Source: Pseudomonas sp. ADAK18
GTDB lineage: Bacteria > Pseudomonadota > Gammaproteobacteria > Pseudomonadales > Pseudomonadaceae
Reading direction: 5' to 3'
Assembly: GCF_012935695.1 (NCBI RefSeq)
Contig: NZ_CP052859.1
Span: forward strand, 2,521,001-2,585,000
DNA: 64,000 nt
Shown: positions 35,299-44,124 of the stretch, piece by piece
Numbering within the stretch: position 1 is the stretch's first letter
Layout of the letters: each line of letters begins with the position of its first letter
Made by a program: the position numbers and the translations under genes
The notes under the pieces: generated by a model
The model's input: only the letters and a program-made list of their open reading frames with translations
Told to the model about the DNA's origin: nothing
Database searches by the model: none

Positions 35299-37296
35299 TC
35301 AACTTGGCCAAGATGTGCCGTCGCAGTAAACCAGACCCGGCCGGACGCCACGAACCAACAAAATGGCCTCGGCTGAGTCTATCGGGGTCGGGACGCCTGT
35401 CAGACTGACCGTGTACGTGATGTGCACCGAGCCCATATTGAAGTCAGCCACATTGATAGGCTTCACATAGGTACCGTAGGGCCTCACGGGAACGTTAAAA
35501 CCGACCTGTGTTTGCTGGAAGGTCAGGGGGCCGAAATTGAAAGTGCCTGTCGCCGTAGCAATCGGAACCGCACCCTCGTTGTCGCTGCAGCCTGTCCAGT
35601 TCACTCGAATAATCATGCCGACTTCCAAAAGCTCATGGGGCGGCACGAAAACATGCACTTCTCTGTCTGGTCCTTGCAGCGTGTTACACACGATTTCACC
35701 TCGCGCTATGCCGGGTATTTCAGGCAAAGCGCCCACCACGTCAGGCGCCAGGAACGCAATCACGTTGGCATTGACGTTGATGTCCTGAGTCGGTGAGGAG
35801 ACTCGGTTGTGGGTAGAGGCAATCGCAATTTCATAACGCAACGAATTAAGGTTATTGGAGTGTTTGCGGATATAGGGCCAAGCAAGGGTCATCGGAATTT
35901 CATCGCCGGGCATGGCTGTGCTGGGGTCCACAGACTTTCTATCGACCTGCTCGTTTTGGTAATACAGGACAATGTCGAATGGCTGCGCCGACGGCAAAGG
36001 GCTGGCACTCCACAAGGGAACGACTACACCGGCATCCATATTCGCATCGCGTTCATCCAGTTCGTTTTCCAAGCCTGAACCACTCCCGGTCAACACAGGC
36101 AGCGGCAGGTTGGGGTTGACCAAGTCCGGCTCCCAAGGATTTACCGGGCCGCCCACTTCCAGTTCAAGCTCGACATTGGTGGCTGTGGGTACCCAAAACA
36201 GTACGCCATGGCGCTCCACTGCATACTCCACACGCAGGTTAATCTTGCCGGTGCTGCTGGCATACAGTTCAACCAGCCGTTGAAAGGGCACATGAAAGTT
36301 ATAGGGCAGCGGACTTCCACCCAGATCGTAGGGGCCTATCTCCCGCACACCATGGGTAGTCGTCAGACGCACATGAAGCTTGTCGCTGGTACGGTCTGCC
36401 TCAAAGGAAGGAATGATCACAAACATTCCGGAAGAAACCGCAGTGTCGGCACGATCGATCAGGCGATCGCCAACACCGATCAGCGAGATTGCATCCCTGA
36501 CGCCTGCCGGACCCAGGACCGGTGCGGGATTGAGCGCAACCGAAATCGGTAATTCGAACGAGGGGTCGCTGATGTTGCCGGCAACATCCACCAAGCGATA
36601 TACGAGCTTTTTCGGGCCGTCCGCGACCTCGGCCAAAGCTGCGGTGTAAAGCACCGTCATATCAGGAAACACTGACCCCTGCGCAATATGCTCGTTGGAG
36701 TCGCCATTATATAAACGCCACTGGTCTCCTGGGTGAGCACCTTCGTCTGCATAAGCCGGGATTCCAAACGGAACGCCGCCTGGGTTCGCATCCAGGAAGG
36801 CTCGCGTGAGGCTGCCCGGCCAGCCTGCTGGAAGCGTCAGGCGTCGAGGGCCATTGGGAATGCTGTCGTAGGGCGCGGTCCGGTCAATGATCAGCGGAGC
36901 CTGAAACGAGCCGGAATCATTCCCCGAGAACTGAATAACTCTGTAACTGACGTGATGATCGCCCTCGGTCAAAAATCGCCTCAGGACTCTTACCGTGTAT
37001 GTGGTCGGAATAGGCGGGGTAAAAAACACCGGTTCACTGCTGATACGCCCAGACTGAAAGTCACCGACATCGTCCAAGTGAACGTCCAGCACGTCCGGCC
37101 TACCGGCAATGGTAGAAGCAGGCGACCAAACGAGAATCTCTATTTCCAGAAATTCCTTGTCCGCAACCTCTCGCGACACCAGTCCCGGATACACTACTGG
37201 ATCCACAAGTCCTGTAACAGAGGGGGCCGGTAGGACGATAGGAACGGTAAGAGCCCCTACGTTTTTTTTCGTTGTCTTGGCATTGATTTTTCTCAT
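35299..37296 (-). CDS. unknown Ig-like beta-domain protein (paralogue 1)
   Basis: A 665-residue protein I do not recognise. It consists almost entirely of beta-rich segments; VYRLVDVAGNISDPSFELP (~235) resembles bacterial Ig-like modules. A second landmark, GSGSGLENELDERD, lies at ~404. Four Cys lie in the last ~130 residues (EIVCNT, WTGCSD, VYCDG). No signal peptide or membrane segment is seen. The start at 37296 has GGGAG 8 nt upstream; the frame continues to 37332. It is collinear with the next protein at the same landmarks, so the two are tandem duplicates. An autotransporter gene lies downstream on the same strand, beyond a good terminator. Confidence 0.7.
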   Translation of the reverse strand: MRKINAKTTKKNVGALTVPIVLPAPSVTGLVDPVVYPGLVSREVADKEFLEIEILVWSPASTIAGRPDVLDVHLDDVGDFQSGRISSEPVFFTPPIPTTYTVRVLRRFLTEGDHHVSYRVIQFSGNDSGSFQAPLIIDRTAPYDSIPNGPRRLTLPAGWPGSLTRAFLDANPGGVPFGIPAYADEGAHPGDQWRLYNGDSNEHIAQGSVFPDMTVLYTAALAEVADGPKKLVYRLVDVAGNISDPSFELPISVALNPAPVLGPAGVRDAISLIGVGDRLIDRADTAVSSGMFVIIPSFEADRTSDKLHVRLTTTHGVREIGPYDLGGSPLPYNFHVPFQRLVELYASSTGKINLRVEYAVERHGVLFWVPTATNVELELEVGGPVNPWEPDLVNPNLPLPVLTGSGSGLENELDERDANMDAGVVVPLWSASPLPSAQPFDIVLYYQNEQVDRKSVDPSTAMPGDEIPMTLAWPYIRKHSNNLNSLRYEIAIASTHNRVSSPTQDINVNANVIAFLAPDVVGALPEIPGIARGEIVCNTLQGPDREVHVFVPPHELLEVGMIIRVNWTGCSDNEGAVPIATATGTFNFGPLTFQQTQVGFNVPVRPYGTYVKPINVADFNMGSVHITYTVSLTGVPTPIDSAEAILLVRGVRPGLVYCDGTSWPS

Positions 37297-37529
37297 CTCT
37301 TTACTCCCTACGGTTAAGTAAGCGAAACTCATATCGCGAATAGATCCCTACAAACGCCTCAACTCAAAAAACAACTACCCTTCCTCCAACTCCACCCACA
37401 ACATTTACTTACCCACGCGAAGCCCTCTATACCCACAACAAAAAACAGATACCGGAATACTCACTAGAACGCGGACATGTAGAGTTCAAAACAAATGCAG
37501 TAGCTTTTTATTGGCGACAAAACTCAGGC

Positions 37530-39503
37530 TTAAAGTTCCCGATTACAATCATCCTGTAAGTCATCACAGAATCCGGTATCTCCAGGCTGGCAAATTTTCC
37601 CACTGCCGGGAGACACACGGTCGATTCTGACCCGTCCAATACCTGACTCCCCGATCAGCCCGCCACTACGTCGGACAAAGAACTTGGCCGTTGCCGAAGC
37701 AAAATTACGCATGGGTTCGATTTTTGTGTCCCATGGCCAGACACGTACAGCCAGGCCCCCCGTTACATAATCAACGGTCGTGCTGAAGTCTGTTCCGTCG
37801 ATCGGGTTCTCCCAAGCATTGCTCAAGTAGCCTTGCCAAAAAAACTCAACTTCATCGCCCGGCTGAAAACCTGCATCGTCACGTATAAACCAATACACAC
37901 CATGGCATATAGACGGTTTGGATTCACAAGTAATATATCGTCCTGGCCCCAGCAACGTGTGTTGTATCAATGGCGCATCAAACTTGATCAGTGGTGCAAC
38001 ATGAACATTAACCGGAGTGTCCGGTGAGTACTGCTCATTTACGCCGTTGCTGGTGGTATAAAACACCGGCAGATTCGGCAAGTTACCTCCGTCTACGATA
38101 ACGGTACCTGGCACATCACTGAACTGGAATGGCTGATTAAAAACATCACCGGGCTGAACAACATAATGAGCCACCGGCCCAACACCATTCCAATAGAGCT
38201 CAAGCCGCTCTCCAGGCTGTGGGTCCACATACAGACGTCCCCACACTTCAGCCCCCACATCCCGGTCCCGGAAGTCGAGTTCATTGTGCAAGCCGGACCC
38301 TTTGCCGAAAACGTCCACCACGGCCAGAGTCAGGTTTAACAGTGCCGGGGCATTGGTATGATCCTGTCCGGCAATGGTGAAGTCGACCCAGAAAAAATTG
38401 ACCAGAGAGGGAAATGGTGGGCGCCCTGCACGATGAATTTCATACCGCACAGGCACTTCCATACGCGCCAACGGACCGGTACCACGCAAAATATTCCAGG
38501 GGATTTCTACCGGGAACGGAAAGTGGGTAATGGGCTGCGGCGGCAGTACCGCACGGCCGTCCCATATCATCACCACCTCATCTCCCGGAGCGTAGCCGTC
38601 ATACAGGGACGGAATCACCGCCGCAACAGCTGCCCGCGCATCGTCACGCTTGATCAAAAAATCGATATAGGCAGGAGGACGAATCTCAGGGGGGGGCAAT
38701 ACACCCGGAGAAGAGACCAGATTAACGCTGTAATCCATTGGCGCACTAAGTACCGAGAAGTTCCCCGCGCGATCATACAAACGGTAATGCAAGTAGGCCG
38801 TGCCATTTGACAGGACACGGAAATACTCAGCGGGAATCCGCAGAATCAAGGGTTCACCGGGAAGAACAAACTCTTGAATATCTGTCTGCGAGGGGGGAAA
38901 AGGCGGCGTGTTGTTGCTCAGGTAGTAGCCAACCAGATCGCGGCCGGCACGACCGATATAGGCCGCAAGCTGTACGTCAATAAATGGATTGGCTGCCAAC
39001 ACCGCTTCCGTGATGCCCGACGCTTCGATAGCGGGGTCGACAAAACGGGCCTTATCATCCGGACTCTGAAACCTCGGTGGGTTGTTATCTACAGTCAATG
39101 TCCTGCGATCTGACGGTGTCTCAGTCCCCCCCTCATCCGCCACCGTATAAAACACTTCTACGACTGCATCGATTTCCCTCATGTAGTCCATGGGCACGTA
39201 GAGCGAATAGGGAAAATCGATCGGGTTCAACGGGCCTGTAAAGGAATGCGAATCAGCCTGGACCTCTACGCCCTGTATCCGCCACCACAGTTTGAGGGTA
39301 TGGGTCCTGCCGGGTGTCGGGCCTGGTACCCATTGGGGGATACGGCACTCCAAAGGTTGCAATGACACGGAGAGAGGTATCAATCCCTCAGGGTCATCGG
39401 GGTCAACGCCCACAATCTCGTCAAACCCGGGCAACATGATGATCTTACCCCCAACACGAGACAGCATAGAAGTCAGCGGCGCAATCGTATCTGGACTGGA
39501 CAT
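37530..39503 (-). CDS. unknown Ig-like beta-domain protein (paralogue 2)
   Basis: A 657-residue protein of unknown function, collinear with paralogue 1: YRLYDRAGNFSVLSAPM at ~241 and FGKGSGLHNELDFRDRD at ~399 occur at nearly the same positions. It is rich in PxxPGDxVxFxW segments (GYAPGDEVVMIWDG, GFQPGDEVEFFWQG), suggesting repeated domains that carry a shared PGDE-type turn. Cys-rich end: KICQPGDTGFCDDLQDDC. There is no signal peptide. AAGGAAAGAATTCAA precedes the ATG. The 233-bp gap to paralogue 1 could hold a separate promoter. Possible roles such as contact with a secretion system or surface display are guesses. Confidence 0.7.
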   Translation of the reverse strand: MSSPDTIAPLTSMLSRVGGKIIMLPGFDEIVGVDPDDPEGLIPLSVSLQPLECRIPQWVPGPTPGRTHTLKLWWRIQGVEVQADSHSFTGPLNPIDFPYSLYVPMDYMREIDAVVEVFYTVADEGGTETPSDRRTLTVDNNPPRFQSPDDKARFVDPAIEASGITEAVLAANPFIDVQLAAYIGRAGRDLVGYYLSNNTPPFPPSQTDIQEFVLPGEPLILRIPAEYFRVLSNGTAYLHYRLYDRAGNFSVLSAPMDYSVNLVSSPGVLPPPEIRPPAYIDFLIKRDDARAAVAAVIPSLYDGYAPGDEVVMIWDGRAVLPPQPITHFPFPVEIPWNILRGTGPLARMEVPVRYEIHRAGRPPFPSLVNFFWVDFTIAGQDHTNAPALLNLTLAVVDVFGKGSGLHNELDFRDRDVGAEVWGRLYVDPQPGERLELYWNGVGPVAHYVVQPGDVFNQPFQFSDVPGTVIVDGGNLPNLPVFYTTSNGVNEQYSPDTPVNVHVAPLIKFDAPLIQHTLLGPGRYITCESKPSICHGVYWFIRDDAGFQPGDEVEFFWQGYLSNAWENPIDGTDFSTTVDYVTGGLAVRVWPWDTKIEPMRNFASATAKFFVRRSGGLIGESGIGRVRIDRVSPGSGKICQPGDTGFCDDLQDDCNREL

Positions 39504-39670
39504 TTGAATTCTTTCCTTAGGCGAGCCTGGAAAGAATTAAGCGCTCAATTTTCTGCTGCGGATACTGTCAGAACTAACAGGTAGTCCTATCCGTTCGTCG
39601 GTTAACGACCGATCAACCTACGGATGCACTCATCGATATGTTCTTGACGAAACGCCCTGCCTGGTGTTTT

Positions 39671-39686
39671 CTGAAACCGGTTTCAG
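39671..39686. promoter_or_regulatory. PtxS operator upstream of ptxS
   Basis: CTGAAACCGGTTTCAG is a perfect palindrome containing TGAAACCGGTTTCA, the known PtxS-binding sequence. It lies ~52 bp before the ptxS start, fitting autorepression. Confidence 0.85.
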
Positions 39687-39737
39687 CGCCTGATTGATGG
39701 GTGCAGTCTGATAGTCCAATAAGAAAGGCCCACCACC

Positions 39738-40811
39738 GTGACCTCTTTTTCCGCCGCCCAGCGCAGCCGTGTGACCATGCTTGACGTGGCCGAGCGCGCC
39801 GGGGTTTCCAAAGCCAGCGTGTCGCGCTTTATCGGTGACGATCGCGCTCTGCTTTCCGATGCCATTGCCCTGCGCATTGAACAGGCCATTGATGAACTCG
39901 GCTACCGCCCCAATCAGATGGCCCGCGGCTTGAAACGCGGCCGCACCCGCCTGATCGGCATGCTGGTGGCCGATATCCGCAACCCCTATTCGATTGCCGT
40001 GATGCACGGCGTGGAAACCGCCTGCCGCAAGCACGGCTACAGCCTGGTGGTGTGCAATACCGACCGCGATGACGAGCAAGAGCGTCTGCACCTGGCGGCC
40101 TTGCGTGCGTACAACATCGAAGGCCTGATTGTGAACACACTCGGCCACCACCTTGATCAGCTTGTTGAGTTAAAAAGGGAAATGCCCCTGGTGCTGGTGG
40201 ACCGCAAGGTCGAGCCGCTGCACAGCGACCTGGTCGGCCTGGATAACCCGGCGGCAGTGCGCATGGCCATCGACCACCTTGAATACCAGGGCTATCGGGA
40301 TCTGTTGCTGGTCAGCGAACCGCCCGATGGCACCAGCTCGCGGGTAGAGCGGATGGAGAGTTTCAAAGCCGAAATTGCCCGGCGTTCAAACCTGACCGGC
40401 ACGGTGCTGGAAATCGACGACGCATTGAACACGCATCTGCATGCCTTCCTGGCAACGACTCACAACGGTCCAAAAGCCTTGTTCTGCGCTAACGGTATCG
40501 CAGCGCTGGCGTGCACCAAAGCGTTGCGCGACTTGGGCTGCACACTGTTCGAGGACATAGGTTTGATTGCCCTGGATGACCTGGATTGGTACCCGCTGGT
40601 TGGCAGCGGTATCACTGCCCTCGCCCAGCCGACCGAAGCCATTGGAACCCAGGCTTTCGAGTGCCTGCTCAAGCGTTTGCGTGGCGATACCGAACCCACG
40701 CGAACCCTGGATTTTCTGCCCCAACTGATTATCCGCGGGTCGACACAATCCCTTGTGGGAACCGGGCTTGCCCGCGATGGCGGTGTGTCAGCGAACAGAA
40801 ATATTGACTGA
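39738..40811 (+). CDS. ptxS: LacI-family repressor of 2-ketogluconate utilisation, PtxS
   Basis: A 357-residue LacI/GalR regulator: N-terminal helix-turn-helix (MLDVAERAGVSKASVSRFI), hinge helix (YRPNQMARGLKRGR) and a periplasmic-binding-like effector domain. It should repress kguEKTD and itself through the TGAAACCGGTTTCA boxes at 39672 and 40865, released by 2-ketogluconate. The GTG start has AAGAAAGG upstream. The last ~18 residues (VGTGLARDGGVSANRNID) are encoded by a REPIN, making the protein longer than the usual ~340; the natural end was probably near IIRGSTQSL. The tail is likely dispensable. Confidence 0.9.
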   Translation: MTSFSAAQRSRVTMLDVAERAGVSKASVSRFIGDDRALLSDAIALRIEQAIDELGYRPNQMARGLKRGRTRLIGMLVADIRNPYSIAVMHGVETACRKHGYSLVVCNTDRDDEQERLHLAALRAYNIEGLIVNTLGHHLDQLVELKREMPLVLVDRKVEPLHSDLVGLDNPAAVRMAIDHLEYQGYRDLLLVSEPPDGTSSRVERMESFKAEIARRSNLTGTVLEIDDALNTHLHAFLATTHNGPKALFCANGIAALACTKALRDLGCTLFEDIGLIALDDLDWYPLVGSGITALAQPTEAIGTQAFECLLKRLRGDTEPTRTLDFLPQLIIRGSTQSLVGTGLARDGGVSANRNID

Positions 40812-40845
40812 CAGGTCGCCATCGCGGGCAAGCCCGACTCCCACA
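40754..40845. repeat. REPIN overlapping the end of ptxS
   Basis: The inverted arms TGTGGGAACCGGGCTTGCCC and GGGCAAGCCCGACTCCCACA span the ptxS stop (40809-40811); 58 bp of the element are translated. Confidence 0.88.
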
Positions 40846-40864
40846 TTTAATCTTCACTAAAAAA

Positions 40865-40878
40865 TGAAACCGGTTTCA
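40865..40878. promoter_or_regulatory. PtxS operator upstream of kguE
   Basis: TGAAACCGGTTTCA, identical to the core of the box at 39672, is 14 bp before the kguE start. A repressor bound here would block the kgu operon promoter. Confidence 0.85.
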
Positions 40879-40891
40879 GAGGTAAATAACA

Positions 40892-41674
40892 ATGCACAAA
40901 TACCCCGTCTCCATCAGCCTCTCCAGCTACGGGGCCGAGCTTGTCCACCAACGTGGCCAGTTGAGTTTTGTCGAGGTGCTGGCAGCAGCCGGCGCCCAGC
41001 GCATCGAATGGCGTGAAGAATTACTGACCACCGAAAATCCCGCAGAGCTGGCGCAAGCGGCGGCAGACCATGGTCTGGAATGCGTGTTTTCCTCACCACT
41101 GGAACTGTGGGTCGCCGGACGCGCGCAGCCCAATGCCGAGCTGGCCTCGGCCCTCGACCGCGCCCAAGCCTTTGGTGCCCGCTGGCTGAAAGTCTCCCTC
41201 GGTTACTTCACCGACACCAACGACCTGCAAAGCCTGAGTGCACTACTCAACCGCCACCCGGTACGCCTGCTGGTGGAAAACGACCAGACCTTGCACGGCG
41301 GTCGTATCGAGCCGATGCAGCGCTTCTTCAATGAGGCTGAGAGGCTGCAGGTCCCCGTGAAAATGACGTTCGATATCGGCAATTGGCAATGGCAAGACCA
41401 GTCCGCCAGCACCGCTGCGCGCCTGTTGGGCCGACACGTCGACTACCTGCACTGCAAGGCGGTGGCTCGTCGCGCAGACGGCAAGCTAGTGGCACTGCCG
41501 CCGGGCGCCGCTGATTTACATCTGTGGGAACAACTGCTGCGGCACATGACTCAAGGTATTACACGGGCCGTGGAATTTCCGCTGCAAGGCGAAAACCTCG
41601 TCCAGGTCACCGCCTTGCAGGTTACCGCCCTCGCCCTCCTTGGCCAGCCTCGCGTGGAGAACGCTCATGTCTGA
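40892..41674 (+). CDS. kguE: 2-ketogluconate operon sugar epimerase/isomerase KguE
   Basis: A 260-residue TIM-barrel protein of the xylose-isomerase-like (AP endonuclease 2) family: metal-ligand regions MTFDIGNWQWQ (~160) and a C-terminal VEFPLQGE. It is the first gene of the kgu operon. Its enzymatic role in 2-ketogluconate use is not firmly established; a sugar-phosphate epimerase or isomerase activity is assumed. AGAGGTAAATAAC precedes the ATG. Its end overlaps kguK by 8 bp, indicating translational coupling. Confidence 0.85.
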   Translation: MHKYPVSISLSSYGAELVHQRGQLSFVEVLAAAGAQRIEWREELLTTENPAELAQAAADHGLECVFSSPLELWVAGRAQPNAELASALDRAQAFGARWLKVSLGYFTDTNDLQSLSALLNRHPVRLLVENDQTLHGGRIEPMQRFFNEAERLQVPVKMTFDIGNWQWQDQSASTAARLLGRHVDYLHCKAVARRADGKLVALPPGAADLHLWEQLLRHMTQGITRAVEFPLQGENLVQVTALQVTALALLGQPRVENAHV

Positions 41675-42665
41675 GATCGATATTCTGTCGTTTGGCGAAA
41701 CCATGGCGATGTTTGTCGCCGAGCAAACCGGTGACTTGGCCAGCGTTGGCCAGTTTCACAAGCGCATCGCCGGGGCCGACAGCAACGTTGCGATTGGCCT
41801 CTCGCGCCTGGGTTTCAACGTTTCCTGGCTCAGTCGGGTCGGTGATGACTCTCTAGGGCGCTTCGTGTTGGATACCTTGCGCAACGAAGGCCTGGATTGC
41901 AGCCTGGTGGCGGTTGATCCGCTGCACCCCACAGGCTTTCAACTCAAGTCCCGGGAAGATGCCGGCGCCGATCCGCAAGTCGAATACTTTCGTCGCGGTT
42001 CGGCGGCCAGTCATTTGTCTGTTGCGGCCATCCGCCCCGAGGTGTTACAGGCTCGCCATTTGCACGCCACCGGCATTCCTCCGGCGCTGTCCGATGCCAC
42101 CCGTGACCTGTCCCGGCAATTGATGGTGCAAATGCGTGAAGCTGGCCGCAGCGTGTCGTTCGACCCCAACCTGCGTCCGGCCCTGTGGGCCAATGAACAG
42201 CGCATGATCAGTGAAATCAACGCCCTCGCCTGCCTGGCGGATTGGGTGTTGCCGGGCCTGAGCGAAGGCCGGTTGCTGACCGGCTTCGAAGACCCGGCCG
42301 ACATTGCCGCGTTTTACCTGGACCAGGGTGTCGAAGCGGTAGCGATCAAGCTCGGCCCGCATGGTGCGTACTACCGCACGCAGTTGGACCAAGGCTTTGT
42401 CGACGCCGTGCCCGTCACCCAAGTGGTGGACACCGTCGGCGCCGGCGATGGTTTTGCAGTGGGCATGATCAGCGCCCTGCTGGAAAACTTAAGCTTTGCC
42501 CAAGCCGTACAGCGCGGCAACTGGATTGGCAGCCGCGCGGTGCAGAGTCGTGGCGACATGGAAGGCCTGCCGTCCCGGACCGATCTGCCCTCTGTCGGCA
42601 CGGACGCCTCTTTGTGGCGAGCGGGCTTGCCCGCGTTGGGCTGCGCAGCAGCCCTGAGAAGCTGA
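41667..42665 (+). CDS. kguK: 2-ketogluconate kinase KguK
   Basis: A 332-residue PfkB-family kinase converting 2-ketogluconate to 2-keto-6-phosphogluconate. Substrate motif GADSNVAIGLSRLG (~34) and catalytic signature DTVGAGDGFAVGM (~253) are intact. The start at 41667 has GGAG upstream and overlaps kguE. The last 17 residues (LWRAGLPALGCAAALRS) are translated from a REPIN beginning at 42612. The ancestral end was therefore near residue 315, in agreement with the usual ~315-residue length. The core enzyme should be functional. Confidence 0.9.
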   Translation: MSEIDILSFGETMAMFVAEQTGDLASVGQFHKRIAGADSNVAIGLSRLGFNVSWLSRVGDDSLGRFVLDTLRNEGLDCSLVAVDPLHPTGFQLKSREDAGADPQVEYFRRGSAASHLSVAAIRPEVLQARHLHATGIPPALSDATRDLSRQLMVQMREAGRSVSFDPNLRPALWANEQRMISEINALACLADWVLPGLSEGRLLTGFEDPADIAAFYLDQGVEAVAIKLGPHGAYYRTQLDQGFVDAVPVTQVVDTVGAGDGFAVGMISALLENLSFAQAVQRGNWIGSRAVQSRGDMEGLPSRTDLPSVGTDASLWRAGLPALGCAAALRS

Positions 42666-42781
42666 ACTCGACTCTTTCAAAAGGAACTCAGTGCGGGTTT
42701 CCAGGGCTGCTACGCAGCCCAACGCGGGCAAGCCCGCTCGCCACAACAAGCCCGCTCGTCACAGTAAGCCCGCTCGCCACA
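42612..42781. repeat. REPIN overlapping the end of kguK plus tandem REP fragments
   Basis: Inverted 45-bp arms (42612-42656 and 42702-42746) flank ~45 bp. Then AAGCCCGCTCGCCACAAC is followed by two further 18-bp copies (AAGCCCGCTCGTCACAGT, AAGCCCGCTCGCCACACC) to 42783. The kguK stop (42663-42665) lies in the spacer between the arms. Confidence 0.88.
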
Positions 42782-42819
42782 CCTGTTGCCACAACTACAA
42801 CAAGCTCAGGAGCACACCC

Positions 42820-44124
42820 ATGGAAACGCTGAAACTCGCCACCCGTCGTTGGTGGTACATCATGCCGATCGTTTTTATTACTTACAGCCTGGCGTACCTT
42901 GACCGTGCCAACTATGGCTTCGCCGCCGCCTCAGGCATGGCCGAAGACCTGATGATCACACCAGGCATGTCATCACTGCTCGGTGCACTGTTCTTTCTCG
43001 GTTACTTTTTCTTCCAGGTGCCAGGCGCGATCTACGCGCAGAAACGCAGCGTGAAGAAGCTGATTTTTGTCAGCCTGATCCTCTGGGGCGGCCTGGCCAC
43101 CTTGACCGGGATCGTCTCCAACGCCTACATGCTGATCGGCATCCGCTTCATGCTCGGCGTAGTGGAAGCCGCCGTGATGCCGGCGATGCTGGTGTACCTG
43201 TGCCACTGGTTCACCCGCGCCGAACGCTCCCGGGCCAATACCTTCCTGATTCTCGGCAACCCGGTGACCATGCTCTGGATGTCCGTGGTCTCGGGTTACC
43301 TGGTGCAGCATTTCAGTTGGCGCTGGATGTTTATCGTCGAAGGCCTGCCTGCGGTGATCTGGGCGTTTATCTGGTGGCGCCTGGCTGATGAGCGTCCGGC
43401 CGATGCCAAGTGGCTGAGCGCGCAGCACAAGCAAGACCTGGAAAGCGCCCTGGCGGCCGAACAGGTGGGCATCAAGGCGGTAAAAAACTACGCCGAAGCC
43501 TTCCGCTCGCCCAAGGTGATCATCCTGGCGCTGCAATTCTTCTGCTGGAGCATTGGGGTGTATGGCTTTGTGCTGTGGCTGCCGTCGATCCTCAAGGCCG
43601 GCTTGCAAATGGACATGGTCGAGGCCGGCTGGCTGTCGGCGCTACCTTACCTGGCTGCGGTGATCGCCATGCTGGCGGTGTCCTGGGGCTCGGACAAGCT
43701 GCAAAAACGTAAACGTTTTGTCTGGCCGCCGCTGCTGATTGCCTCGGTGGCCTTCTACGGCTCCTATGCCTTGGGCGCCGAGCATTTCTGGTGGTCGTAC
43801 TCGTTGTTGGTGATCGCCGGCGCCTGCATGTACGCACCCTACGGGCCATTTTTCGCGATTGTCCCGGAAATCCTCCCGGCCAACGTCGCCGGTGGCGCCA
43901 TGGCTCTGATCAACAGCATGGGCGCGCTGGGCTCCTTCGGCGGCTCGTACCTGGTGGGTTACCTCAATAGCACCACCGGTTCCCCCGGTGCGTCCTATTT
44001 GCTGATGAGCGGCGCACTGTTGGTGTCGGTGGTGTTGACGATTTTTCTCAAGCCCGGCGCCAGTGACCGGGAACAGCCTCGGCCAGCCCCTTTGCGCCCC
44101 CTTGAATTGAAGGTAAGAACCTGA
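42820..44124 (+). CDS. kguT: 2-ketogluconate transporter KguT (MFS)
   Basis: A 434-residue major facilitator of the anion:cation symporter type, with twelve hydrophobic segments. The family motif LAYLDRANYGFAAA lies after helix 1, and the loop between the halves carries KNYAEAFRSPKVI (~215-230). It imports 2-ketogluconate made in the periplasm. The start at 42820 has CAGGAG upstream; the longer frame reads through the REP fragments and is artefactual. Its stop overlaps the kguD ATG (TGATG). Confidence 0.9.
   Translation: METLKLATRRWWYIMPIVFITYSLAYLDRANYGFAAASGMAEDLMITPGMSSLLGALFFLGYFFFQVPGAIYAQKRSVKKLIFVSLILWGGLATLTGIVSNAYMLIGIRFMLGVVEAAVMPAMLVYLCHWFTRAERSRANTFLILGNPVTMLWMSVVSGYLVQHFSWRWMFIVEGLPAVIWAFIWWRLADERPADAKWLSAQHKQDLESALAAEQVGIKAVKNYAEAFRSPKVIILALQFFCWSIGVYGFVLWLPSILKAGLQMDMVEAGWLSALPYLAAVIAMLAVSWGSDKLQKRKRFVWPPLLIASVAFYGSYALGAEHFWWSYSLLVIAGACMYAPYGPFFAIVPEILPANVAGGAMALINSMGALGSFGGSYLVGYLNSTTGSPGASYLLMSGALLVSVVLTIFLKPGASDREQPRPAPLRPLELKVRT

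Noticed and set aside
42691..42819. N-terminal extension of KguT
   Set aside because: The extra 43 residues are translated REP fragments; the ATG at 42820 has a good RBS and begins the family sequence.
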